DNA from: Candidatus Segatella albertsiae
GTDB lineage: Bacteria > Bacteroidota > Bacteroidia > Bacteroidales > Bacteroidaceae
DNA: 35,115 bases
Direction: 5' to 3'
Assembly: GCA_002451555.1 (NCBI GenBank)
Contig: DKCU01000044.1
Location: 1 to 35,115, forward strand
Positions 18,159 to 27,697 of the stretch are shown here, piece after piece (the stretch's first letter is position 1; each line of letters begins with the position of its first letter). Position numbers and translations under genes: made by a program. The notes beneath the pieces were generated by a model. It ran no database searches. It worked only from the letters and a program-made list of their open reading frames with translations, and was not told where the DNA came from.

Positions 18159-18610
18159 TGTCTTGCGATTTTAATAGATTTGTTGTTGATTTTGATGATA
18201 TATACCCCCTGGCTTAATCCGTCGAGGTTGATGATGGTCTTGTCTCCCGTGACAATAGGGGAGAGGGAAACCTTCTTGCCATCGAGTGCAAAGGCACTCA
18301 CTTGATTTTTAGTTCCATCAACGATGATTCTGTCGCCTTCGAGCGCAAACTTATTGTTGGTCTCAACTTGTTTGATACCTGTGGTCGTACCATAAGTAAA
18401 TGTTGAAACCTTCCAAAGTTCATAACTGGCTGTTGTCGCTGTAGTCTTCACCGTCATTTGGTCATTCCCGAAGGTGACCTCAGGAAGTGTGCTGAGCGCA
18501 AACTCAATCTTGCTTCCGTCGTTGAATGATACAAACAGCGATTTGCCATCGGTTGCTTTAGCTGTCAAACAACTCAAAGCCACCAAGAGTGATAGTGCGA
18601 TTTTCTTCAT
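18155..18610 (-). CDS. Small secreted protein: N-terminal beta module plus sorting-tail-like C-terminus
   Basis: This 151-residue protein has a signal peptide (about 1-19, TAKA/TDG) and a module LFVSFNDGSKIEFALSTLPE matching the beginning of the GH26-GH5 enzyme. A C-terminal stretch (about 92-151, DRIIVDGTKNQVSAFALDG, GVYIIKINNKSIKI) resembles a Por-secretion (type IX) sorting tail. There is nothing between the two parts that looks like an enzyme. It overlaps the GH26-GH5 start by four bases (ATGA), so the two are probably co-translated. It might be a partner or surface adaptor of the GH26-GH5 enzyme, or the remnant of a larger protein. Function unknown. Confidence 0.7.
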   Translation of the reverse strand: MKKIALSLLVALSCLTAKATDGKSLFVSFNDGSKIEFALSTLPEVTFGNDQMTVKTTATTASYELWKVSTFTYGTTTGIKQVETNNKFALEGDRIIVDGTKNQVSAFALDGKKVSLSPIVTGDKTIINLDGLSQGVYIIKINNKSIKIARQ

Positions 18611-18670
18611 TATGTTTATGTTTTAGTTTTATTTTTTCTTGCTATATCCTATGATATTTAGGTCTATTAA

Positions 18671-18703
18671 TAAAAATGTGGCGCAGTCCTAAAACTACGC
18701 CAC
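18671..18703 (-). terminator. Hairpin terminator after the IPT/TIG gene
   Basis: GTGGCGCAG (18678-18686) pairs with CTACGCCAC (18695-18703), with one G-U pair in RNA. On the minus strand it is followed by ATTTTTATTAATAG. It lies in the 148-bp gap between the IPT/TIG lipoprotein and the 151-residue protein, so it may separate binding proteins from enzymes within the operon. CAAATTTA at 18703-18710 is TAAATTTG on the minus strand, a possible -7 box for the downstream genes. Confidence 0.7.
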
Positions 18704-18758
18704 AAATTTACTAATTTTATTTCACATAATCGTGACTTTTATGTTAAATATCGCTATC

Positions 18759-20765
18759 TTATGGTAGGAGAGTGATCTTTGTAACACCGGTTAAATCACC
18801 TTGAATTGCAAATCCACAAGAGTTTGCAACTTCTACAGCTGTTTCATCAAAAATATATTCGAGTTTGCTTTCTGTTTTATTCCAATCAAAGATGGTTGTG
18901 ATGTTTGGCCAACCATTTTCATTCTTGTTGATTTGTACTTGTCCCGTGATATCAAGCCTCTTGTAAACAATCAACTTTGATCCAACTTTAACCTTGACTT
19001 TTTCAAATACATCTTTGTTTAGATAGAATTTGCCACTGCCACTAGACCAAGAAAAATCAAATGGATATGTTATTGCTTTTCCGTCCATATTAGTTACAAG
19101 CTCTGCAATATCCCTCTCAGCAGGAATGATTTTGAAGTCAGGACCTTCAATCTTATTGCCGTCAGGGGTCTCCATGACAATCTTGTAAGTACCTGCATTA
19201 GCTTCTGCTGGAACTTTGCAGATGATTTTGGTGTTGCTACGGTCGTCAAAGCGTGTTATCTTATATGTTCCGATATAAAGTGCTTCGACATTTTGGAAGT
19301 TCTTGCCAGTAATTGTGATTTGCTCTCCTGCGATGGCCTCACCAGGAGTGATAGATGCAATGGCTGGGTCTGTAGCAGCCTTGATGCTCAAGCCATCCTT
19401 TACCTCTACGGTAGTACCATTCTTCAAATTAAGTTTGAAGCCTGTACCTGCGCAAGCTGTAGGGATTGTTACTACAATGTTGCTTGATGTGCCCTTAATC
19501 TCATTTACGGTCTGCTCTACATCGCCAGGGAATGTAATGCTCTCTACGAGGTCGAGGTCTGTACCCTTGATGATGACTCTTTCACCAGCAGTGATGGCTG
19601 CAGGGGTGCAAGATGCAACGGTTGGCTGAACCAATGTGTAAGCTACAAATACCTTCTTGCCGTTAGCGAGACTCAAAGCAATGCCATTTCCGTCAGCGTC
19701 TTTCTCCTGTGCTGTGATTGGAACAATGGCCTTGATGGTGCTGCCCAATGTCACAGTCGTGTCATTGCCGTTAGGGAATGCAACGCCTGTTACCAAATCC
19801 AAGTCCTTACCAGTGATAGTTACTTCCGCACCATTCTTGACAGGGTTAGGAGTAGCTACCAATTCTGTAGGAACGACAGTGATGATGTTGCCAACAGGAA
19901 TCTCAACACCACTCTTGGTTACTACATATACCGTACCATCAGTAGCCTTTTCAGGAACTGCCAATGTGATTTCAGTCTTGCTCTGTGATTTGAAATCTGC
20001 TGCATCTACTGTTGCACCTTCCAATTTCACGCAGGCAATCTGGTCGAAGTCTGTACCCTTGAGAGTCAAAGTAGCACCAGCCTTGATGCTCAAGTCTTGG
20101 ATAGGAGTAGCCTCAGGGATGTTGACTACCAACTCTTGCTTGCTTTCGATCTCAGCAGGTTCAGCAGCCAAGTCAGTCAACTTGATGACACCCGTCTTAG
20201 CCTCTACAGGGATGGCAACCTTGATGGTGTAGCGGTCATGAGCGATGAATTGCTCTTCCTTGATGGTATCTTCTTTCTCGAAGATGACACCATGCATCAA
20301 GTTGAGGTAGTCACCCTTGATGGTTACGATGTCGCCAACGTTACCTACCAAGTTGTCTTCGTTCTCGCCTACATAGAACTTATCCAAAACGATGTCCTCA
20401 CGATAGGTGATAGGCGTGATGGATGTAATCTCGCCGCCCTTCTTGGTCTTCAAGACAATCTGTCCAGGCTCGCATTTCTCAGCAGGCACCTGGATGGAAA
20501 TCTTGCTTTCTCTTCCGCTCTGCAATACCTCGTATGCAGTGATAGGGTCTGCGCCAGGAAGGTTGATAGATTCTATCTGGTCCAAGTTGGTACCATAGAA
20601 GTATAAGGTACCGCCACGAAGTACTGGGCATGGACCGAATGACTGGAGGGAAATCTCATTGCCATACTGGTCGGTAGAGAGGTCGTCTCCGTCGCTGCAC
20701 GCTGTCAGCGATAGCCCTACGAGGGCTACCACCAACATGGCGAATATTTTGCTTATCTTTTTCAT
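18759..20765 (-). CDS. Six-repeat IPT/TIG surface lipoprotein
   Basis: This 668-residue lipoprotein has its lipobox cysteine at 23 (SLTACSDGDD). About six IPT/TIG-type immunoglobulin-like repeats, starting near residues 40, 120, 222, 300, 380 and 466, each carry a G-x4-I-x-G-x2-L/F-x2-V/I-x-S/G-I/V pattern such as GERVIIKGTDLDLVESITFPG cores. A C-terminal module (about 555-668) has GQVQINKNENGWP and ends AIQGDLTGVTKITL, resembling modules in the 402-residue secreted protein. No enzyme motif is seen. It lies 19 bp downstream of the SGBP-B-like gene in the SusCD-2 operon. A long, stalk-like surface glycan-binding protein is inferred, with the C-terminal module as the likely ligand site. Confidence 0.8.
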   Translation of the reverse strand: MKKISKIFAMLVVALVGLSLTACSDGDDLSTDQYGNEISLQSFGPCPVLRGGTLYFYGTNLDQIESINLPGADPITAYEVLQSGRESKISIQVPAEKCEPGQIVLKTKKGGEITSITPITYREDIVLDKFYVGENEDNLVGNVGDIVTIKGDYLNLMHGVIFEKEDTIKEEQFIAHDRYTIKVAIPVEAKTGVIKLTDLAAEPAEIESKQELVVNIPEATPIQDLSIKAGATLTLKGTDFDQIACVKLEGATVDAADFKSQSKTEITLAVPEKATDGTVYVVTKSGVEIPVGNIITVVPTELVATPNPVKNGAEVTITGKDLDLVTGVAFPNGNDTTVTLGSTIKAIVPITAQEKDADGNGIALSLANGKKVFVAYTLVQPTVASCTPAAITAGERVIIKGTDLDLVESITFPGDVEQTVNEIKGTSSNIVVTIPTACAGTGFKLNLKNGTTVEVKDGLSIKAATDPAIASITPGEAIAGEQITITGKNFQNVEALYIGTYKITRFDDRSNTKIICKVPAEANAGTYKIVMETPDGNKIEGPDFKIIPAERDIAELVTNMDGKAITYPFDFSWSSGSGKFYLNKDVFEKVKVKVGSKLIVYKRLDITGQVQINKNENGWPNITTIFDWNKTESKLEYIFDETAVEVANSCGFAIQGDLTGVTKITLLP

Positions 20766-20784
20766 ATCAATTCAGATTATAAGT

Positions 20785-22158
20785 TTATTTATTAGGAACC
20801 ACACGGATGTTGTCAATCTTGATGATAGGGTTGCAATCTACACCTGTAGGAAGCACGGTGGCATCATTGTATGCACCCTTCACAATAAAGATGTTGAAAG
20901 CGTCGAAGTCGCCAACACCGCTGTAGCTCAGACCCTTGTTGCCATCATAGTCATATACGAAGTTAGCTAATGGAATGGTAACTGTTACCCATTTGCCTTC
21001 TGTGCTGTAGAGCTTGTCCTCCGTATTTTGCCATGGCATGTAGAGAGCGCGAGCCAACTTTCCTTGCTCATGTAAGAAGGTGTTGTTGGCACCTGCTAAT
21101 ACATTTCCGTAGATGTCGCTCACACCAGCTGCGGTATTAGAAATTACGCTAGAACTACCGAAGTAAATCTGCATAGGTGCTGCTGACCAAGCGTTTTCCT
21201 TAGGAATGCACATCTCGAACTTCAAACTCATGTTTTTCCAATCTCTGAAATCAGCTATATCTTCCATTCTAGGACGGCTGGAGTATGTCTCAGGATTCTG
21301 CCAGCTACCTGGCCAATACTCGAATGAGAAATGTCCATCATCCCAGTCGCCGCTTGATTTCATTTCAGCACCTCCCATGAGTAAATATTTTCCTGAGAGT
21401 GAGGTTGCGTCTTCAACGATATCGCGTGCATGCCAACCATTGTTGCTTAAAACTTCTCCGCCTTCTTTCCAAGGGGTATCGAAGTCGAACAACATACCAC
21501 GAGTATCCATATACTGGAAGCCAGCCTTGGTCGTACCATTGATTGTGGTAATGGTAATAGGCTCGTTCTTAGGCATATCCTCAGGCATATTGAACTTGAT
21601 GCTGTTCAGCGAGATCTTCATGTCCTCGTATGGAATTGTATAGTTGTCGCCTACTTTAATGGTCAAGTGGCTGTTGTCGTAGTCCAAGAAGTAGTCACCA
21701 TTGATAGTAACTTCTTCTCCAGGAGCTGCCCACTCGTTGCTCATGCTATTGATGGTTGGAGCTGGTACAACGGTCTTGAAGTTGTATGCTATCGTGTCAT
21801 TCTTGCTTGTGATGAAATAAATTTTATCACTTACTTTGTCAGGAATGGTTTTTGGTACGGTTACAATGATGGTGTTGTCTGTCATGTAACTGGTGTTCAA
21901 GACTGCTTTCTGGTCATTGAAGTCAATAGCGGTGATACTGCGTAGGTTTCTACCTACAATACAAATCGTATTGTTGAGCGAAGCTTCGGTAAGCAAAGAG
22001 TCTTTGCTTGCCACATCTACAGGGCGGATATAGTCGATGATAGGAGATCCGCAAGCAACTTCGTACTTGTCTGGTTCGTCTGAGCAAGATGTGAATCCTG
22101 CGCTGACCGCTGCAAGTGCCACTGCAAACAAAGTCCTATTTATATTTTTAATTTTCAT
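20785..22158 (-). CDS. SGBP-B-like surface glycan-binding lipoprotein with IPT/TIG domains
   Basis: This 457-residue lipoprotein has its lipobox cysteine at 25 (GFTSCSDEPD). Two IPT/TIG-like domains (about 38-130 and 134-218; PTINSMSNEWAAPGEEVTI) are followed by a C-terminal beta-sandwich (about 222-457) with many tryptophans (GNW-like GSWQNPETYSS, NAWSAAPMQIYFG, MPWQNTEDKLY) ending IIKIDNIRVVP. This arrangement matches the Bacteroidota surface-glycan-binding protein family whose C-terminal domain was first characterised in xyloglucan PULs. Here the ligand is more likely mannan or glucomannan. It sits 19 bp after susD-2, the standard position for an SGBP. Confidence 0.82.
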   Translation of the reverse strand: MKIKNINRTLFAVALAAVSAGFTSCSDEPDKYEVACGSPIIDYIRPVDVASKDSLLTEASLNNTICIVGRNLRSITAIDFNDQKAVLNTSYMTDNTIIVTVPKTIPDKVSDKIYFITSKNDTIAYNFKTVVPAPTINSMSNEWAAPGEEVTINGDYFLDYDNSHLTIKVGDNYTIPYEDMKISLNSIKFNMPEDMPKNEPITITTINGTTKAGFQYMDTRGMLFDFDTPWKEGGEVLSNNGWHARDIVEDATSLSGKYLLMGGAEMKSSGDWDDGHFSFEYWPGSWQNPETYSSRPRMEDIADFRDWKNMSLKFEMCIPKENAWSAAPMQIYFGSSSVISNTAAGVSDIYGNVLAGANNTFLHEQGKLARALYMPWQNTEDKLYSTEGKWVTVTIPLANFVYDYDGNKGLSYSGVGDFDAFNIFIVKGAYNDATVLPTGVDCNPIIKIDNIRVVPNK

Positions 22159-22177
22159 AATGATATTCTCTTAAAGA

Positions 22178-23938
22178 TTAATAACTATATGTGCTGCGTA
22201 CATCAACATGGATAGCAGGAGCACTTGTTGCCAAGTTAGGGTTCAATGCTACATCCTCAGTAGGGAATGGCAGTATGAAACTACTTTCAGTTACGTTAGG
22301 AGCTGGAGTGTTGGTGTCATACTCTATCTTAGAAGCATCCCATGTTCCAGAATTGTAGTATGCTTTGTACGCATCGTCGCAGTTCCACATGGCGTTCCTA
22401 CGTTGTGCTTTCAACTCTGTGATGCAACTGTTTACGTCATAATATGCACGGCGTACATAATCATACCAGCGGTCACCTTCACCTGCAAACTCAAGACGGC
22501 GCTCTTTCCAAATGTCGTCGAATGTCAAGCTTGTCTTTCTTGTGAAACCTTGCCACTCGTATGCACGTCCACGAACATTATTGAAACAATCCAAGGCAAG
22601 CTGGTCTGTAGGGTTACCTAGTAATACTTGAGATTCTGCGTAAATCAAGTAGATGTCGGCAAGGCGAAGAATTGGGGTTGGCAATGCGTTGGACATACGT
22701 GCTGGGCTGATAGTCAACTCTGCTTTGTGGTCCGCATTGTCACCATATAGGTGCTTTACATTGTTGCCACCGCAAGGACCTTGGCACTGACCTGTTGCTG
22801 CGGAATTGTAATCCTTGTTGTACCAGAAGTCTAGGTAAGAGAATCCTTTCTTTAATCCATCTTTCTGGGATTTAGCAGGAAGGTCCTTGTCTCTCCAGAA
22901 ATAAGAATATACATCTCCTGGCATCATGATGGTTGCCTTGCGTCGATGGTCTGGATCGACACGGCTACTAGGGTCGTCCTTTGGTGATACACCAAATGCA
23001 TCCATCAAATCGACAGATGGACCACCCCATCCACCCCAGCAGTCACCATTCTCGTCAAATCCTTCTGGAGCCAAGTCGCTCTGAAGAGTGTTCTGAGATG
23101 TCCACTGGGAACCTACTGTCCAACGCCATGCAATCATAATCTCATCGCAGAACTGGTTGGAACCACGGAAAATGTCCTCGTAGTGTTCCATCAAGCCACG
23201 CCCAGAATTCTCGATGACATCCTTTGCGTAAGCTGCAGATTTCTGCAAGTCCTCGTTGTTCAAAGAACCTGAAACGCCGGCTTTGGTAAGATATACTTTG
23301 GAAAGCAATCCTTCAGCACCATAGTAGTCTATGCGACCCGTGGTGTTCTTCTCCTTAGGAAGAAGTTCCATGGCTTTTTCCAAAGTAAGGATAATGTAAT
23401 CATATACATCGGATTTCTGTACCTTGCTCAACTGGTTGTAATCGCCCTTTCCAAGAGTCTCGGAATTACTATGGATGATAGGAACATCACCGAAAGTACG
23501 AACGAGATAGAAGTAAGCCATCGCCTTCCATGCGAGGCACTCGCCCAAGCACTGGTTCTTCACTTTTTCAGATGTATTGACCGCTTTCTGAAGTGACTCG
23601 TAAACGGTGCTGCAGTGACCAATCTCTGCCCAAAGAGAGTAGGACATATTGACCAAGTCTTCGTCGGTACCATTGGTGCTGAAGTTCATGTATGGGCTTG
23701 AGCCCCAATACATATTACCTGACATCACCTCACCGACTTTGATGAAGCCACGCTGGAAATCATACCATGGCGAATTGTATAGGTAGTTGACACCAGAGAT
23801 ACAAGCTGCATCGCCATCGTAGTAGTTCTCTGTATTGTAATTGTCCTCTACTGGCTTGTTTAGGAAATCTTCGCAGGAAGTCATTCCCATGCCGAGGAGC
23901 AATACAAATGCTGTATATTTTAAGTTTCTTAATTTCAT
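22178..23938 (-). CDS. SusD-like surface lipoprotein (SusD-2)
   Basis: This 586-residue SusD/RagB lipoprotein has its lipobox cysteine at 22 (GMTSCEDFLN). The helical N-terminal region contains CLAWKAMAYFYLVRTFGDVP, and the C-terminal RagB/SusD signature is PILRLADIYLIYAES followed by IWKERRLEFAGEGDRWYDYVRR. It partners the SusC encoded 18 bp upstream. It differs clearly from SusD-1 in sequence and loop content, so the two systems are not a recent duplication. Ligand is inferred from context only. Confidence 0.95.
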   Translation of the reverse strand: MKLRNLKYTAFVLLLGMGMTSCEDFLNKPVEDNYNTENYYDGDAACISGVNYLYNSPWYDFQRGFIKVGEVMSGNMYWGSSPYMNFSTNGTDEDLVNMSYSLWAEIGHCSTVYESLQKAVNTSEKVKNQCLGECLAWKAMAYFYLVRTFGDVPIIHSNSETLGKGDYNQLSKVQKSDVYDYIILTLEKAMELLPKEKNTTGRIDYYGAEGLLSKVYLTKAGVSGSLNNEDLQKSAAYAKDVIENSGRGLMEHYEDIFRGSNQFCDEIMIAWRWTVGSQWTSQNTLQSDLAPEGFDENGDCWGGWGGPSVDLMDAFGVSPKDDPSSRVDPDHRRKATIMMPGDVYSYFWRDKDLPAKSQKDGLKKGFSYLDFWYNKDYNSAATGQCQGPCGGNNVKHLYGDNADHKAELTISPARMSNALPTPILRLADIYLIYAESQVLLGNPTDQLALDCFNNVRGRAYEWQGFTRKTSLTFDDIWKERRLEFAGEGDRWYDYVRRAYYDVNSCITELKAQRRNAMWNCDDAYKAYYNSGTWDASKIEYDTNTPAPNVTESSFILPFPTEDVALNPNLATSAPAIHVDVRSTYSY

Positions 23939-23956
23939 AACGTTTCGTTTTTGATG

Positions 23957-26900
23957 TTAGAATGATACATTCAGACCAAATGTGATGGTGGTTGGAGAAG
24001 GGTAGCGACCGAAGTCCAAACCATATACATTCGCACTCTGAGTTGAGAGACCGACTTCTGGATCATAACCGTCATAACCTGTAATGGTAAAGAGGTTGGA
24101 TGCTGTAAGTGTCAAGCGAAGGTTGGTCAAGCCAATCTTCTGGATGAGCTTCTGGTCGAATGTGTAACCTAAGCACATGCTCTTCAAACGGAGGTATGAG
24201 CCATCCTCGATATAACGGTCGCTGAATGCGTCGTTGTCGTTAGGGTCGTTGATAGTAGCACGTGGATACTTAGAACTTGGATTATCTACAGTCAGATTAT
24301 AGATGTTGTCATACCAGTTGCCTGTGTAGTTACCGTCCTTTGGTACGAGGTGAACACGCTTGTTGACATCCTTCAACTGGTTGCTCCAAGGTGAGTTCAT
24401 GTGTGTCATTCTCATCTTCAGGTAGTTGGCAACCTTTGCTCCCACGGAACCATTGATGAATACGTTCAAGTCGAAGTTCTTGTAGCGGAAGGTGTTGTTC
24501 CAACCGAATGTCCACTTAGGAAGTGGGGAACCAATATTGGTCTTATCATTCTCATCAATCTTGCCATCACCATTGACATCCTTATATTTCAAGTCGCCGA
24601 CGTATGTGGTATTGGTTCGGTTGAGCTGGCTGGCATCTTTCCAAGCGTAGTGCTTGGTTCCGTCTGCATCCTCTGTGACATTATAGTTGTTCTTTTGTAG
24701 AATTTGTACTGGAGAACTGAGGATGTCATCCAAATCTTTATATACACCTTCAACTACATAACCATAGAAGCCATAGAGAGATTCTCCAGGAACAGAGCGA
24801 GATACGACGTCGCTCCACTGCCCCTTACCGAGCAGCGCGGTACTGCCAGATAGACTCTTCAATTTGTTCTTGTTGATGGAAATGGTAATGTCTGAACTCC
24901 AATCGAAGTTCTTGCTGACGATAGGCTTGGTGTTGAGCGCAATTTCAAGACCTGTATTCTCTATATCGCCATAGTTGCCGTAAGGGGCAGCGAGGGCAGA
25001 AGATGCGTTTCCACTGGTACCCATGATGGAAGGCAAGTTGAGCTGCATCAACATATCCTTACTCATCTTCTTGTACCAGTCAACAGTCAAATTGATGCGG
25101 TTGTCGATGAAACCGAGGTCAAGACCTACGTTCCACTGCTCCTGAGTCTCCCACTTGATGTCGAGGTTTTTCAGGTTGGCTGGTCGGTAACTTGTTCCAA
25201 GGGCTGTGTCCATGGTACTCATGGCAGAACCCCATTTGTAACCACCAATATTAGAGTTACCTGTCTGACCCCAACCGAGACGCAACTTACCATTGCTCAA
25301 CCATTTGCCTGCAAACTTCTTGATAAACTTCTCGTTGGAGAAACGCCAAGCCAAAGCCAATGAGTGGAAACCAGCCCAGCGGTTGTTAGGACCGAAATTG
25401 GAACTACCATCGTAACGATAAGTGTAGGTGGCAAGGTAACGGTCGTCATAGTTATATGTCTCACGAGTGAAGAAAGAAGCCATGGATGAACTTCCCCAAC
25501 CTGCTCCAATCTTCCCTTCTCCTTGGCCTAAGGCAGGATTATGAACTACATCGTTTGGAAGTTTTGTGTTGAATGCAGAAATGTAGTCGTATTTTGATTC
25601 CCAGCACTCCTGACCGAGCATGGCTGTGATGCTATGCTTACCCAAGTTGGTAGTGTATTGCAAATAGTTGTTCAATGACCAGAAGTTATTGCTGTTCTTT
25701 TGCAGGCGGCTTTGGTTGTTGTCACGCTTCCATGTACCCAAATCAACTTTTGGATTATAGGTTTGAGCCTTGGATGCACCGATGTCAAAACCAAGTTGTG
25801 TGTGCCATGTCAAGCCCTTCATGAAAGTAATATCTGCGAAGACACTACCATTCAAGCTCTGACGGTCGAGCAATATGTCGTCCATCATAGCCATGGCGAT
25901 AGGGTTAGGGTTGGTGAATCCTTCCTTGGAAACACTAGAATATCCGCCATCAATATTGTAAATCTGAATATCTGGAGGTGTGGTCAAAGAGTAGTTGATC
26001 AATCCTTGCTCGCCATCAGCCAATTTCAAACTCTCAGATGTCTTAGAATAGGTAGCGTTCAAACCGAGCTTGAACCACTTCTTCAACTGCGCTGTAATGT
26101 TCGCGCGGAAAGAGTAACGTTGGAATTCAGAACCGATAATGGTACCGTCTTGGTCAGAATAGTTACCTGAGATATAGTAGTTGACCTTGTCTGTACCACC
26201 TTCTGCTGCAATCTGATGAGACTGTTGCCATGCAGTTTGGAAGATTGCGTCCTGCCAGTTGGTACCAATACCGAGAATAGATGGGTCGCTATAAACAGGG
26301 TCTGGTTTAGCAATCTCACCTTGGTTTGCCAAATCATTATAATAGGTTGCGAACTCACGCAGGTTCATGATGTCGAGACGCTTGTTCTGACGGCTAGCTG
26401 CAACGCTACCGCTATAAGTGAACTTAGCTTCGCCAGCCTTACCTTTCTTTGTGGTAATCAAAACGACACCGTTTGCGCCTTGCGCACCATAAATAGCAGT
26501 AGCGGAAGCATCCTTCAATACCTCCATACTTACGATATCGCTTGGGTTAATGAGTGACAATGGAGAAACGGCTGAGTGTGAACCATTACCGAGGGCATCG
26601 CCCAAACCGAGTGAAGAACCGCTATTGCTCTGAGAGTTGAAGATGACACCATCGACAACGTACAATGGCTCAGAGTTGGCATTGATGGTAGCGATACCAC
26701 GCACACTAACGGCAACGGCAGAACCTGGTGCACCTGATGTTTGAACGGCGTTCACACCAGAAATTTTACCTTGGAAGGCTTGGTCAACATTGGTGATAGG
26801 AGTTTGTTTCAATGTCTTCTCGTCCATGGAAGCAGAGGCACCAGCGAGGTCGCTCTTCTTCATGGTACCATAACCTACGACAACGACTTCTGAAAGGCTG

Positions 26901-27244
26901 TTGTTGTCTTCAAGCATGGTAACGTTATATTTTGTTTGTCCCCCCACCTTAAAAGTCTTGGCTACATAACCGACGTAGGTGATTTCTATGGTCTGTCCTG
27001 CGGCTACGTTGAGGGAGTAGTTACCGTCCATGTCGGTAACGGTGGCATTGTTTGTACCTTTTACTTTTACTGTGGCACCAATGATAGGTCCCATGGCGTC
27101 AGTCACGGTACCTGTGATTTTTTTAGTTTGTTGCACAGCCTGGCTGTTAACAATCTGGGCTGCGTAAGTTTGCGTAGGAGATATGCCGAGAAGACTCAGG
27201 GCTGCAACTCCTGCAAGCAACTTTTCTCTACTTTTTGAATTCAT
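23957..27244 (-). CDS. SusC-like TonB-dependent outer-membrane transporter (SusC-2)
   Basis: The protein is 1095 residues from the ATG at 27244. The frame is open to a TTG at 27304, but the extra 20 residues are charged and precede an intact signal peptide (MNSKSREKLLAGVAALSLLG...TYAAQ), so the ATG is chosen. It has a carboxypeptidase-regulatory-like domain (about 42-115), a TonB-box-like LSEVVVVGYG (117-126), a plug with EPLYVVDGVIF and DASATAIYGAQGANGVVLI, and a barrel ending TFGLNVSF. It heads a minus-strand operon of SusD, two binding lipoproteins and enzymes. A TAATTTTG promoter-like box lies about 270 bases upstream. It probably imports a different size or type of (gluco)mannan oligosaccharide from SusC-1. 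Confidence 0.95.
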   Translation of the reverse strand: MNSKSREKLLAGVAALSLLGISPTQTYAAQIVNSQAVQQTKKITGTVTDAMGPIIGATVKVKGTNNATVTDMDGNYSLNVAAGQTIEITYVGYVAKTFKVGGQTKYNVTMLEDNNSLSEVVVVGYGTMKKSDLAGASASMDEKTLKQTPITNVDQAFQGKISGVNAVQTSGAPGSAVAVSVRGIATINANSEPLYVVDGVIFNSQSNSGSSLGLGDALGNGSHSAVSPLSLINPSDIVSMEVLKDASATAIYGAQGANGVVLITTKKGKAGEAKFTYSGSVAASRQNKRLDIMNLREFATYYNDLANQGEIAKPDPVYSDPSILGIGTNWQDAIFQTAWQQSHQIAAEGGTDKVNYYISGNYSDQDGTIIGSEFQRYSFRANITAQLKKWFKLGLNATYSKTSESLKLADGEQGLINYSLTTPPDIQIYNIDGGYSSVSKEGFTNPNPIAMAMMDDILLDRQSLNGSVFADITFMKGLTWHTQLGFDIGASKAQTYNPKVDLGTWKRDNNQSRLQKNSNNFWSLNNYLQYTTNLGKHSITAMLGQECWESKYDYISAFNTKLPNDVVHNPALGQGEGKIGAGWGSSSMASFFTRETYNYDDRYLATYTYRYDGSSNFGPNNRWAGFHSLALAWRFSNEKFIKKFAGKWLSNGKLRLGWGQTGNSNIGGYKWGSAMSTMDTALGTSYRPANLKNLDIKWETQEQWNVGLDLGFIDNRINLTVDWYKKMSKDMLMQLNLPSIMGTSGNASSALAAPYGNYGDIENTGLEIALNTKPIVSKNFDWSSDITISINKNKLKSLSGSTALLGKGQWSDVVSRSVPGESLYGFYGYVVEGVYKDLDDILSSPVQILQKNNYNVTEDADGTKHYAWKDASQLNRTNTTYVGDLKYKDVNGDGKIDENDKTNIGSPLPKWTFGWNNTFRYKNFDLNVFINGSVGAKVANYLKMRMTHMNSPWSNQLKDVNKRVHLVPKDGNYTGNWYDNIYNLTVDNPSSKYPRATINDPNDNDAFSDRYIEDGSYLRLKSMCLGYTFDQKLIQKIGLTNLRLTLTASNLFTITGYDGYDPEVGLSTQSANVYGLDFGRYPSPTTITFGLNVSF

Positions 27245-27512
27245 ACAATTTTGGTTAGTTGGTTGTAACTGTTTGGACTTTCTTTTCGGATGTCCTTCCT
27301 TCAAGACTTTATGAAAAGTTCTAGGACGACTTTCTTCCGAGAAAGTGCAAAATTGATTTAGTCTCTTTTTTTCCTTGATTGCGTCATTGCGTAACTTGGA
27401 AAGCTAGAGGTGAGCTTTAGGTTATTTCTCTTTTACTCATAGTTGTGATTATTGTTTTGTTATTATTTTGTTTTGTTATTTGTCTATTTAGGTTGATTTT
27501 ATAAATCTGTTG

Positions 27513-27520
27513 CAAAATTA
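27513..27520 (-). promoter_or_regulatory. Putative -7 box of the SusC-2 operon
   Basis: CAAAATTA on the plus strand reads TAATTTTG on the minus strand, matching TAnnTTTG. It would give a leader of about 260 bases before the SusC-2 ATG. No clear -33 box is visible. Confidence 0.4.
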
Positions 27521-27697
27521 CATCTTTTTATCAAGAATGTATGTACATATTTTGCTTAATACTAATACTTTTCTGCTCAATTGCAAAAATGATATAATTA
27601 TTTGCTTGAAAAGTTAAGAATGAGTGTAATCTGTACGTTTTATTTACAATCTCTTTGATTTGTGTTATCTGTAGGCTATTTTGTATATATATTAATA

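Noticed and set aside
27245..27304. Longer SusC-2 start at a TTG (27304)
   Set aside because: It adds 20 charged residues before a complete signal peptide; the ATG at 27244 gives the normal SusC N-terminus.
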